Source: Candidatus Eiseniibacteriota bacterium (GTDB taxonomy: Bacteria > Orphanbacterota > Orphanbacteria > Orphanbacterales > Orphanbacteraceae). From it: a stretch of DNA of 64,000 bases. Position 1 is the first letter of the stretch. Every line of letters starts with the position of its first letter. The notes under the pieces were generated by a model. It was not told the origin of the DNA and did not search any database. It was given only the letters and a program-made list of their open reading frames with translations. Location: the NCBI GenBank assembly GCA_029262235.1, contig JAJCZU010000004.1, forward strand, positions 835,330 through 899,329. The letters are read 5' to 3'. Shown here one piece after another: positions 52,036 through 59,716 of this stretch. The translations under genes and the position numbers were made by a program.

Positions 52036-53245
52036 GTTTTTCGAAGATACGAAGCATCGCCTTCGTGTGCGCTTCTGTCGTGTAGATCGTTTCCATCGCC
52101 CGCCGCCCGGCCCGCCCCCGCTCCGCAGCTTCCGCGCGCGCCTCGCTCACGTTTTCCATGACGCGCGCCCAGGCGTCGATATCGCCCGCGGGCTCGATCC
52201 AGCCGGTATCGCCCGGCTTCACCATTTCGGGAATGCCGCCGCGACTGGATCCGATCACGGGCTTGCCGAGCGCGAACGCTTCGTAGATCGCAAACGGCGC
52301 ATTCTCGTACCACTGTGACGGGAGCAGCACCGCGCGCGATCCTCGGATCGCGTCATGCAGCGACGGCGTGTCGAGGTAGCCCGCATACCGCACACGATTC
52401 CCGAGATCCGCGAACTCGCGCGCCAGCCATTCGCGCTCCGGCCCTTCGCCGGCAACGACAATGTGCACGCCGTGCGCACGGCGCGCGGCTTCGAGCACGA
52501 CCCGCAGACCCTTCTCGCGCGAAAGGCGCCCGGCGTAAAGGAAGTATCCCTGGTCTTCGTCGTCGCGGGCGGCCCGATAACGCGTGAGATCGAGCCCGTA
52601 GGGCACGTAGTCGACCGTTTTCCCGTCGATTCCCCACTCCATCAGCTTGTGCCGCATGAAGTGCGAAGGGGCGTGCAGCCTGTCGATCTTCTCGTGGAGC
52701 CCGGTCATGGCGTACCACGCGGCCTCGAGCGCCGCCACCGTGCTCGCGGCCCGGCTTCCCATCAGGCAGTTGTGGATGACGGGGTTCCAGTAGCGCCGCT
52801 TTTTGCACCGCTCGCACACCTTGCCGCCTTGAAAGAGAGTGTACGCGGGGCAGATGCGCTTGTAGTCGTGCATGGTCTGCACCATCGGCACGCCCTCATC
52901 GCGAAGCGCCGCGACGACCGAGCCCGAGAGCTGGTGGGCGATATTGTGGAGATGGGCGACATCGGGGCGCTCCCGCTTCACGAGCGCTTTCGTCTTCGCA
53001 TACGCCTCGCGGTTCCAGAGAACGCGGGCGGCCTCGCGGAGCTTCTGCCCGAGCGGCCTGTCGGCCCGATAATCGATTTCGTCCAGAAAGCCGCTCGCGA
53101 ACGGCGTGGGGCGGTTTCGCTCATGCTTCATCGAGAACGGAACGACTTCGTGACCCGCCTGCTGGAGCAGCGCGGTGATGTCGAACAGGTAGCGCTCGGA
53201 CCCGCCGCGCAGGTAGTAGTACTTGTTGACCTCGAGAATCTTCAT
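52022..53245 (-). CDS. Glycosyltransferase family 4 with Cys-rich insert
   Basis: The 407-residue GT-B enzyme opens with KILEVNKYYYLRGGSERYLF and has the acceptor-side 'MHDYKRICPAYTL' followed by a Cys cluster (VCERC..., then HNC near residue 150). This Cys pattern is seen in a subset of GT4 enzymes. The donor site has YFLYAGRLSREKGL and the E-x7-E motif in YENAPFAIYEAFALG. ATG 53245 was chosen over 53266 because the natural start MKILEV follows GAGGCGGG. Its promoter shares an operator-like palindrome with the divergent EIIA-like gene. Confidence 0.9.
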   Translation of the reverse strand: MKILEVNKYYYLRGGSERYLFDITALLQQAGHEVVPFSMKHERNRPTPFASGFLDEIDYRADRPLGQKLREAARVLWNREAYAKTKALVKRERPDVAHLHNIAHQLSGSVVAALRDEGVPMVQTMHDYKRICPAYTLFQGGKVCERCKKRRYWNPVIHNCLMGSRAASTVAALEAAWYAMTGLHEKIDRLHAPSHFMRHKLMEWGIDGKTVDYVPYGLDLTRYRAARDDEDQGYFLYAGRLSREKGLRVVLEAARRAHGVHIVVAGEGPEREWLAREFADLGNRVRYAGYLDTPSLHDAIRGSRAVLLPSQWYENAPFAIYEAFALGKPVIGSSRGGIPEMVKPGDTGWIEPAGDIDAWARVMENVSEARAEAAERGRAGRRAMETIYTTEAHTKAMLRIFEKLTAP

Positions 53246-53264
53246 GAATGCCCGCCTCGGGGTC

Positions 53265-53293
53265 ATACTAACGTTGCGGGCCGTTCTTGAGAA
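53265..53293 (-). promoter_or_regulatory. Promoter of the Cys-rich GT4 gene
   Basis: The minus strand has TTCTCA (53288-53293), a 17-base spacer and TAGTAT (53265-53270). Its -35 lies inside the palindrome at 53281-53299. Confidence 0.45.
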
Positions 53294-53299
53294 GAACGG
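53281..53299. promoter_or_regulatory. Perfect palindromic operator between divergent genes
   Basis: CCGTTCTTGAGAAGAACGG has 8-base perfect arms around GAG. It covers the -35 hexamers of both divergent promoters, a position where a dimeric repressor would shut off the GT4 and EIIA-like genes together. Confidence 0.55.
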
Positions 53300-53315
53300 A
53301 CTCGGCCCGTATCAT
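53287..53315 (+). promoter_or_regulatory. Promoter of the EIIA-like gene, leaderless
   Basis: TTGAGA (53287-53292), a 17-base spacer and TATCAT (53310-53315) end six bases before ATG 53322. There is no ribosome binding site. Confidence 0.65.
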
Positions 53316-53321
53316 TGTGCC

Positions 53322-53831
53322 ATGCGTATGTCCTCTTACCTGCGTGACGGCTTCGTCCGTCTGGAACTCGAAACGGACCTCCCCCTGCCCGAGGGCGAGG
53401 GCGAGGACTTCGACCGCGAGCGCCATGTCCGCGAGGTGAAGCAGGCCGTGCTCGAGGAGATCACAGGGCTCTTCGACGCGACGGGGAACGTCGATAACCG
53501 CAAACGGCTGTTCGAGGATCTCTGGAATCGCGAGAAGAAGGCGGGGACGGCGATCGGAAACGGCATCGCGATCCCGCACGTGCGCTCGAAGAAAGTGCGA
53601 ACCACCATGCTCGGGTTCGCGCGGTCGAGCGTGGGATACGACTGGGACGCGCCCGACGGGAAACCCGTGCGGAGCTTCATCGTGATCGTGGGCCCGAGCT
53701 TCGATTCTGATCTATACCTGCGCCTCTACAAGGAGATCGCAGCGATGTTCAAGTTCGACGCCGTGCGCGAGCAGCTTGAAGAGACATGGAACGAGCACGA
53801 GGTGTATCAGCTCTTCGACGGGAATTACTAG
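53322..53831 (+). CDS. Orphan PTS EIIA-like (fructose/Ntr type) protein
   Basis: In the family this domain accepts phosphate from HPr on a histidine. The 169-residue protein carries the active-site motif GIAIPHVRSKKV with H86. The flanking helices and strands LFEDLWNREKKAGTAIGNG and LYLRLYKEIAAMF are also present. No other PTS gene is near, so it is more likely regulatory (EIIA-Ntr-like) than a sugar carrier. The extra acidic segment at about 20-35 is unusual. The promoter ends six bases before ATG 53322, so the mRNA should be leaderless. It converges on a PEP/pyruvate-binding-domain protein with a 4-base overlap. Confidence 0.82.
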   Translation: MRMSSYLRDGFVRLELETDLPLPEGEGEDFDRERHVREVKQAVLEEITGLFDATGNVDNRKRLFEDLWNREKKAGTAIGNGIAIPHVRSKKVRTTMLGFARSSVGYDWDAPDGKPVRSFIVIVGPSFDSDLYLRLYKEIAAMFKFDAVREQLEETWNEHEVYQLFDGNY

Positions 53832-56146
53832 CGCACGTCATGGTCACTCTGTTCGCGTCCCAGAAACGCGAGCGCCCGATCTTTCTCACCATCCATATAA
53901 AGATGAAGCAGATCGCCGTCCGCAATCGCCGGAACGTGCAGCACACGCACGACCGCATCGAATCGCGCGTCTTCGGGGAGCATCTCACCGAGCAGGTTCG
54001 AAGACTCGCGGAAGAACGTTTCGCTGAAAGTGACGCCGGGCTCGTCGGGGAAGAGCGGCATGTAGTGAATGTTCGCTTCCATGAGATCCTGGAAGAAGTG
54101 CGTGCCGAATGAAACTTCGGGTGTGTGGTCGCCGCGGCTTCGCGCCATCTCGAGAAGCGCAAGCGTTCGATTGATGTCGCCGTAGCGCACGCGCACGCCG
54201 AGCCTGATGTCGTCCGAGCCCCAGCGCCCCGGCCCGATCAGTATGAAGCGCTTCTTTTCCAGCTTGTGATTCAGGCGGCTCACGATCTGACCGATCCGCA
54301 CGAGATCGTCGTAGTTCTCGATCTTTTCGTAGTCGAGCGGGTCGATGTACACGACGTATTCGATGTTTTCGATCTTGCCCGCCGAGACGTACTTGCGCGC
54401 CGTAAATACGCGTTTCGTTTCGGGAACCGCCGCCGGAATCCGGACGCGCGCGCTCGCGTTCCGCTGCCCCTGCGGGCGGCACTGCAGTACGTGGAACGTT
54501 TTCCCGTCGAACGCGAACTCGACGTCCATCGGCCAGCCGTAGGCCTTCTCGAGCGCCTGCAGGATGTCGCGCATGACCTGAGGGAACGAGCCCTGTAAAA
54601 GCCCGTCGAACGTAACGAGAAGCTCCGACGGGTCCTGATCGATAATGCGCGTGTGCGGCTTGTGCACCATGCCGTCGGCCACGATCGAAACGATGCGCTG
54701 AATGTCGGGGAAATGCTCGATTTCGAGAATATTGTGGATCGGGACCGACTCGAAGCGATTGGATTCGAGGTCGATGACGTCCGCGAAATGCTGCGAGTAG
54801 CGGGCGATATCGCGCGGCGAAACTTCGGGCCGCAGGTCGGGCATTCCGAGCGGCACCATGCGCGGATAGTCGTGGCCGACGCGGTCGACCGCGCGCGTGC
54901 CGAGGCCGAGCACGATCCGCGCGAGCCCGTCTTCGCGCTTGATGCGCGGCGTCCAGCGCCATTCGTTGCGCGAGAACGCGACTCCCGACCACGCGGGCAG
55001 GAAGTAGCGCCCGTGCCGGAAGCCCACGACTTTCTGAATCATGATCCCCATCTGTTCGTCGTAATCGATCAGACCGCGGTCGGCCCGGTACTGGATCGGG
55101 TCGGGATGCAGCGTCGACGCATACACTTCCGCAATCGCGCCCACGAGTTCGTCGAGCCGGTGATCGAGGTCGCCCTGGTTCGCGACATAGATCGACTGGT
55201 ACTTGCCCGAGAACGCGGACCCGAAGTTGTCTTCGAGCAGCGATGACGAACGCACGATCAGCGGGTGTTTCCCGATCTCCTTCAGCAGCGCCCGCAGGCG
55301 CCCCATGATGTACGTCGAAAAGTGCCCGTTCTTGAAGACCTGCAGCAGCATCGGGTAGCCCTCGCGCACTTCTTCGCGCGGGCCGTATTTGAGATCGTTC
55401 GCGTGCGTCAGATTGTTCTGGTCGATGAAATCGAGAAAGAGGTCCGATCGCAGAAACCACGTTTCGGGAAGCCCGATCTCGAACCCCTTCGGCGGCGGGT
55501 GCTGCTCGTAGTGCAGGTTCACGACTTTCTGCGCCAGCACGATCCCCGCGGCTTTCCCGCCGATGCGTCCCATGCTGTTCCGCGGGCCGATCGTGCGATC
55601 CATGATCGGGAGCAGATCGCTGATGCCGAGGTAGTGACGTGCGACGCCGATGTACTCGAGCTGGTCGCTCACGAACCGGTGGATGAGTCGCACGCGAACG
55701 CTCATCGGTTCGTCGGGCGGCGTTTCCCCGGCGTTGATCTTCTCCTGACGCTCCCTCGTGTGCTCGCGCAGTTTCTGATGGATCAACTCGAAGCTGACGC
55801 GCGACTCTTTCGACAGATCTTCGACCGTGCGGATTCGCTCGGTCGTCACGGCCGATTCCACGATGGTGTCGATTTCGTCGATCGTGAAGTGCTTCGCGGC
55901 GTACTTGCGCACGAGGAGATGCACGGCGTCCCGTTCGTCCGAGCCCCAGCGCTTCGCGAGTCCGCGGTTCGGATCGCCCCCGGCCACCGCGTGCTGCGCC
56001 TTTTCGAGAATGTCCTTGAGATTGATGTGCCCCTGCATCGCGAGGGCGACCAGCAGCCCCTGATGAATGCGGCTCGTGAGCCCCGAGTAGCGCTTCAGGA
56101 GCTCCTTCAGTTTCTCTTCGGCCCGGCGTTGTTCTTCTGACTTCAT
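53828..56146 (-). CDS. PEP/pyruvate-binding (PPDK N-terminal) domain protein
   Basis: The 772-residue cytosolic protein has a helical N-terminal region (about 1-200) followed by a domain like the ATP-grasp nucleotide- and pyruvate-binding part of PEP synthase and pyruvate phosphate dikinase. Visible motifs are GRIGGKAAGIVLAQKVV, 'HPLIVRSSSLLEDNFGSAFS' and 'MGIMIQKVVG' (residues about 195-380), then VEFAFDGKTFHVLQCRPQG. The central phosphohistidine and PEP-utilising domains are missing; instead there is a unique C-terminal domain of about 190 residues (FILIGPGRWGSDDIRLGV). Such proteins are common but of unknown role. The neighbouring EIIA-like gene hints at a phosphotransfer link, but the orientation is convergent. 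Confidence 0.83.
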   Translation of the reverse strand: MKSEEQRRAEEKLKELLKRYSGLTSRIHQGLLVALAMQGHINLKDILEKAQHAVAGGDPNRGLAKRWGSDERDAVHLLVRKYAAKHFTIDEIDTIVESAVTTERIRTVEDLSKESRVSFELIHQKLREHTRERQEKINAGETPPDEPMSVRVRLIHRFVSDQLEYIGVARHYLGISDLLPIMDRTIGPRNSMGRIGGKAAGIVLAQKVVNLHYEQHPPPKGFEIGLPETWFLRSDLFLDFIDQNNLTHANDLKYGPREEVREGYPMLLQVFKNGHFSTYIMGRLRALLKEIGKHPLIVRSSSLLEDNFGSAFSGKYQSIYVANQGDLDHRLDELVGAIAEVYASTLHPDPIQYRADRGLIDYDEQMGIMIQKVVGFRHGRYFLPAWSGVAFSRNEWRWTPRIKREDGLARIVLGLGTRAVDRVGHDYPRMVPLGMPDLRPEVSPRDIARYSQHFADVIDLESNRFESVPIHNILEIEHFPDIQRIVSIVADGMVHKPHTRIIDQDPSELLVTFDGLLQGSFPQVMRDILQALEKAYGWPMDVEFAFDGKTFHVLQCRPQGQRNASARVRIPAAVPETKRVFTARKYVSAGKIENIEYVVYIDPLDYEKIENYDDLVRIGQIVSRLNHKLEKKRFILIGPGRWGSDDIRLGVRVRYGDINRTLALLEMARSRGDHTPEVSFGTHFFQDLMEANIHYMPLFPDEPGVTFSETFFRESSNLLGEMLPEDARFDAVVRVLHVPAIADGDLLHLYMDGEKDRALAFLGREQSDHDVR

Positions 56147-56163
56147 GGTATCCGGCTTCGTGA

Positions 56164-56197
56164 TAAAAAAAGGCGAGCCCCTTTTCCGGGCCCGCCT
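56164..56197 (-). terminator. Strong intrinsic terminator of gdhA
   Basis: On the minus strand GGCGGGCCC and GGGGCTCGCC pair around GGAAAA and are followed by seven T. It lies 33 bases after the glutamate dehydrogenase stop. Confidence 0.9.
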
Positions 56198-56229
56198 CTC
56201 CGTGTCTACTGTTGTTTCGTGTTGCGCAT

Positions 56230-57483
56230 CTAGACCCAGCCGCGCAGCTTGGCCGCGTCGGCGACCCGGCGTACGGCCACCATGTAGGCGGCGAGACGCG
56301 GATGAACTTTCTCTTTCCTATACATGTCGTACACGTCGTGAAACGCCTTCGTCATCTTTTCGTCGAGACGTTCGTGCACAAGTTCGAGCGGCCAGTAGTA
56401 GTTGTACCTGTTCTGCACCATCTCGAAGTAGGAAACCGTGACGCCTCCCGCGTTCGCGAGGAAGTCCGGAATCACGAAGCGTTTGTTCTTCGCGAGAATT
56501 TCATCGGCGGCAGGCGTGGTCGGTCCGTTCGCGAGCTCGCAGATGATGTCGGCTTTCACGTTCCCGGCGTTGTTGCTGCGAATCACGTTTTCGAGCGCCG
56601 ACGGGAACAGCACCGTGCAGTCGAGCTCGAGCAGATCCTCGTTGGAAATCGGCTCCGTGTTCGGGAATCCCGCCAGGCTGCCCGTTTCGAGTTTGTGCTT
56701 CACGAGCGCTTTCGCGTCCATGCCGGCCGGGTTGATGACGCCGCCGCGCGAATCCGAGGCCGCGATGATCTTGAGCCCGAGAATCTCTTCGCCAAGGAGC
56801 GCCGCGTACTGGCCCGCGTTGCCGAAACCCTGCACCGCCGCGGTGGCGCCCTTCAGCTCGATGCCGAGCTTCTTCGCCGCTTCCCGCGTCGTGTACATGC
56901 CGCCGCGCGCCGTCGCGTCGCCGCGACCCTGCGAGCCTCCGAGCGGGATCGGCTTCCCGGTGATGACGCCGGGATGGGACTGTTCCTGAATCGCTTCGAA
57001 CTCGTCCATCATCCACGCCATGATCTGGGGCGTCGTGTACACGTCGGGCGCGGGCACGTCTTTCGTTACGCCGAGAATGCGCCCCACCTGGCGGATGTAA
57101 CCGCGCGCGAGCCGTTCCTGTTCGCCCTGCGACATCTCCTTCGGATTACATGTCACGCCGCCCTTGCCGCCGCCGAGCGGAATGTCCACGACCGCCGTCT
57201 TCCACGTCATCCACGCCGCGAGCGCGCGCACCGTATCGATCGTTTCGTCGGGATGCCAGCGAAGGCCGCCTTTCGTCGGACCGCGCGCCGAGTTGTACTG
57301 CACGCGGTAACCACGAAAGACTTTTACTTTGCCGTCGTCCATGCGGACCGGCAGCGTAACGACGAACTCGCGCATCGGCCAGCGCAGGAATTCGCGCGTC
57401 CCCTTGTCGAGTCCCAGTTTTCCCGCAGCTTCATCGAGCTGCTGTTGTGCTGTTGTGAATGGATTGTATTCTGCAGATGACAT
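56230..57483 (-). CDS. gdhA: Glutamate dehydrogenase (Glu/Leu/Phe/Val dehydrogenase family)
   Basis: It interconverts glutamate with 2-oxoglutarate and ammonia, using NAD(P). The 417-residue length matches hexameric GDH of the short type. The substrate site is clear: KGGLRWHPDE and 'VDIPLGGGKGGVTCNPKEMS' with the catalytic Lys. The dinucleotide-binding motif is VQGFGNAGQYAA. The end of the protein has 'FLANAGGVTVSYFEMVQNR', the typical GDH signature. ATG 57483 has GGAGG six bases upstream. It is divergent from the marR-yceI operon and has a strong terminator. Confidence 0.95.
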   Translation of the reverse strand: MSSAEYNPFTTAQQQLDEAAGKLGLDKGTREFLRWPMREFVVTLPVRMDDGKVKVFRGYRVQYNSARGPTKGGLRWHPDETIDTVRALAAWMTWKTAVVDIPLGGGKGGVTCNPKEMSQGEQERLARGYIRQVGRILGVTKDVPAPDVYTTPQIMAWMMDEFEAIQEQSHPGVITGKPIPLGGSQGRGDATARGGMYTTREAAKKLGIELKGATAAVQGFGNAGQYAALLGEEILGLKIIAASDSRGGVINPAGMDAKALVKHKLETGSLAGFPNTEPISNEDLLELDCTVLFPSALENVIRSNNAGNVKADIICELANGPTTPAADEILAKNKRFVIPDFLANAGGVTVSYFEMVQNRYNYYWPLELVHERLDEKMTKAFHDVYDMYRKEKVHPRLAAYMVAVRRVADAAKLRGWV

Positions 57484-57526
57484 GATGACCTCCGAAGGTG
57501 ATCGGTTCAGTACATGTTGCATCCTG

Positions 57527-57555
57527 AGTAAGCCCCGGTTCGCCTCTTGTGTCAA
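57527..57555 (-). promoter_or_regulatory. Promoter of gdhA
   Basis: The minus strand has TTGACA (57550-57555), a 17-base spacer and CTTACT (57527-57532). The -10 is weak. Confidence 0.45.
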
Positions 57556-57592
57556 GGTCCTGTAACCCTCATTTATGTGCGTAATTACCGAA

Positions 57593-57621
57593 GTGACAGA
57601 AGGGCGGGATCCTTTTATCTT
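57593..57621 (+). promoter_or_regulatory. Promoter of the marR-yceI operon
   Basis: GTGACA (57593-57598), a 17-base spacer and TATCTT (57616-57621). The expected transcription start lies within the first of two palindromic boxes. Confidence 0.6.
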
Positions 57622-57644
57622 CCATGGAAGATATTTCCATGGAA
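57620..57644. promoter_or_regulatory. Twin palindromic operator before the marR gene
   Basis: Two perfect copies of TTCCATGGAA (57620-57629 and 57635-57644) are separated by GATAT, so their centres are 15 bases apart. They overlap the -10 and transcription start, the usual place for MarR autorepression. Downstream, CCGGT/ACCGG inverted repeats (57676-57707) could fold in the 120-base leader. Confidence 0.65.
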
Positions 57645-57747
57645 CTAATTGACGGGACCGGCGGTTTCATGAACATGCCGGTCACCGGCACCGGCGGTTC
57701 CGGTGCCATGAAGCCGGACGGCTGCCGGGCAGCAGAGGGGGGGAGCA

Positions 57748-58257
57748 GTGGCTGAGTCTTTGTTCGCGTCACAGATCAAACAGACGAAATCCTGGGGGAC
57801 GAAGCATCAGGAAGCCCTTATCGCGCTTATGTTTACGCTCGATCGCGTGAAGGAGAAGGTCCATGCGCCGCTCGGTGAGCACGGACTCTCGATGGAGCAG
57901 TACAACCTGCTCCGCATTCTGCGCGGCGCCGGAACCGAGGGCCTGCGCACGAACGAAGCGGTCTCGCGCATGGTCTCGCGGTCGCCGAATATCACACGAC
58001 TCGTGGACAAACTGGAGAAACGCGGCTGGATCAAACGGGCCTCGTGCCCGACCGACCGCCGCGTCGTCTATTTACAGATACGAGAGGCGGGAATCGCCAT
58101 TCTCGATGAGCTCGATCTCCCGATCCGCGCGTCCGTCAAACGGACGCTCCGGGGGCTCGACACGAAAGAACTGGGAGAACTGGTGCGGCTGCTCGAAAAG
58201 CTGAGCCTGCCGCTGGTCGAATCGGAGGAGACTCCGGAAAGTAGGAGAGAAACATGA
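57748..58257 (+). CDS. MarR-family transcriptional regulator
   Basis: It is a dimeric DNA-binding repressor that usually responds to a small ligand or oxidant. The 169 residues have the winged helix-turn-helix core: SMEQYNLLRILRGAG, then 'VSRMVSRSPNITRLVDKLEK' (recognition helix) and the wing IKRASCPTDRRVVYLQI. The wing Cys in 'ASCPTDRR' might sense oxidation, but that is speculation. The start is GTG 57748 with GGGGGGAG upstream. The stop overlaps the yceI start (ATGA). A twin palindrome at its promoter suggests autoregulation. Confidence 0.93.
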   Translation: MAESLFASQIKQTKSWGTKHQEALIALMFTLDRVKEKVHAPLGEHGLSMEQYNLLRILRGAGTEGLRTNEAVSRMVSRSPNITRLVDKLEKRGWIKRASCPTDRRVVYLQIREAGIAILDELDLPIRASVKRTLRGLDTKELGELVRLLEKLSLPLVESEETPESRRET

Positions 58258-58847
58258 AAGTATTCGCTTATGCGGCGCTGATCGCGCTCGTGCTGCCGGT
58301 TGCCGGCGAAGCAAAGCAATGGGATATCGATACGGGGCATTCCACGGTGTCATTCGAAGTGATGCATCACGGCATCGCGAAATCCACCGGCCGCTTCAAC
58401 GACTTCGACGGCGTCCTGCACTTCGACCCGGCGAAGCCGGACGCGGCGTCGGTCGAGGTTACGATTCAGGCGGGCAGCGTCGACACGGGCAATGAAAAAA
58501 GAGACGGGCATCTCGCGAGCCCCGACTTTTTCAACGTGGAAGCGAATCCCGTGATCACGTTCAAGAGCACTTCGGTAGCGAAGTCGGACGACGGCATCGT
58601 TGCGAAGGGCATGCTGAACTTCAACGGGGTCGAAAGGGAAGTTTCGTTCCCGTTCGTCTTCATGGGTACCGCCCAGGACCCGTGGGGCGGCACGCGCGCC
58701 GGTTTCAGCGGCGAGACGAAGCTTTCGCGCAAGGCGTTCGGCGAGTTCGGTGCGAAGTACCCGGAGCCGACGCTCGGCGACGAGGTCACGGTCGTAATGA
58801 ATCTCGAAGTCGTGCTCGCGGAAGAAGCGGCCGCCACCACGGAGTAA
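58254..58847 (+). CDS. yceI: Periplasmic YceI-family lipid-binding protein
   Basis: In the family it is a secreted lipocalin-like barrel that binds isoprenoids or other amphiphiles. The 197 residues have a signal peptide (YAALIALVLPVAGEA), then the classic opening WDIDTGHSTVSFEVMHHGIA. Further family motifs are 'GRFNDFDGVLHFD', 'NEKRDGHLASPDFFNVE' and GMLNFNGVEREVSFPF. The C-terminal Ala/Glu tail is short. GTAGGAG precedes the ATG. It is the second gene of the marR operon and presumably the regulator's main target. A bidirectional terminator follows. Confidence 0.95.
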   Translation: MKVFAYAALIALVLPVAGEAKQWDIDTGHSTVSFEVMHHGIAKSTGRFNDFDGVLHFDPAKPDAASVEVTIQAGSVDTGNEKRDGHLASPDFFNVEANPVITFKSTSVAKSDDGIVAKGMLNFNGVEREVSFPFVFMGTAQDPWGGTRAGFSGETKLSRKAFGEFGAKYPEPTLGDEVTVVMNLEVVLAEEAAATTE

Positions 58848-58874
58848 TCCGGGCGGTCCACCCAGGGTAAGCGA

Positions 58875-58907
58875 AAGCCCCGCTCGACATTGCGTCGGGC
58901 GGGGCTT
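58875..58907. terminator. Bidirectional terminator between yceI and the cyclophilin gene
   Basis: AAGCCCCGC pairs with GCGGGGCTT, extended by TCGAC/GTCGG around ATTGC. The right side continues CGTGTTTTC; the left flank on the minus strand is TCGCTTA. Best for the yceI transcript. Confidence 0.75.
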
Positions 58908-58978
58908 CGTGTTTTCTGCGATGTCCGGCGCAGTCCCTGCGTCAGTGCCGCCTGGTCTTCCGAGCTGCGCCGCCGGCG

Positions 58979-59590
58979 CTATTTGACACGCTTCACCGAA
59001 GTGATCACGACGTCTTCGAGCGGGACGTCGGAAGGAAGCGGAGCGCGCCGCCCTGTGCGCACGGCCTTGATCTTGTCGACCACGTCGAGCCCGGACGTCA
59101 CTTCGCCGAACACGCAGTAGCCCGGCTTGTCTTCGTCGAAGTAATCGAGAAACGCGTTGTCGATCACGTTCACGAAGAACTGGCTCGACGCGCTGTGCGG
59201 GGCGTTCATGCGTGCCATCGCGAGCGTGCCGCGTTTGTTGCTGAGGCCGTTGTTCGACTCGTTCTGGATCGGCTCGTGCGGCGTTTTGCGCTCGAGTTCC
59301 TGCGTGAAGCCGCCGCCCTGGATCATGAAGCCGTCGATCACGCGATGGAATATCGTGCCGTCATAGAAGCCTTCGTCAACGTAGCGAAGGAAATTCTTGA
59401 CCGAAATCGGGGCTTTGTCGGCGAACAGCGTCGCCGTGATGTCACCCATGGAGGTCGCAATCACGACCTTCGGGTTCTCGCTCGATCCTTCCACCGCCTT
59501 CTCCTTCGTTTTCTCAACAGCCTGGCCCTGGGCGAACGCCATACCGCTGATCAAGAGACCGGCGATCGCAAACAGTAGCGTTTTCTTCAT
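58979..59590 (-). CDS. Secreted cyclophilin-type peptidyl-prolyl isomerase
   Basis: It speeds proline isomerisation in exported proteins. The 203 residues carry a signal peptide ([17 protein letters not shown]), then the cyclophilin domain. Motifs are '[20 protein letters not shown]', [21 protein letters not shown] with the catalytic Arg, and [24 protein letters not shown] 59590 follows AGGAG; the longer frame from 59656 would add a non-signal segment. Together with the SurA-like lipoprotein at 38821 it gives this region two extracytoplasmic proline isomerases of different folds. Confidence 0.95.
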   Translation of the reverse strand: MKKTLLFAIAGLLISGMAFAQGQAVEKTKEKAVEGSSENPKVVIATSMGDITATLFADKAPISVKNFLRYVDEGFYDGTIFHRVIDGFMIQGGGFTQELERKTPHEPIQNESNNGLSNKRGTLAMARMNAPHSASSQFFVNVIDNAFLDYFDEDKPGYCVFGEVTSGLDVVDKIKAVRTGRRAPLPSDVPLEDVVITSVKRVK

Positions 59591-59716
59591 GATCTGAACT
59601 TCTCCTTGTGCACGACAGATTCGGATAGATTGGAATGGTTGTCGTAGGGTAAACACGATAACAGGTCGTCATGTTCCGATCAATCGCACCAGACCCGGGG
59701 CGGGGGAGCGCTGATT

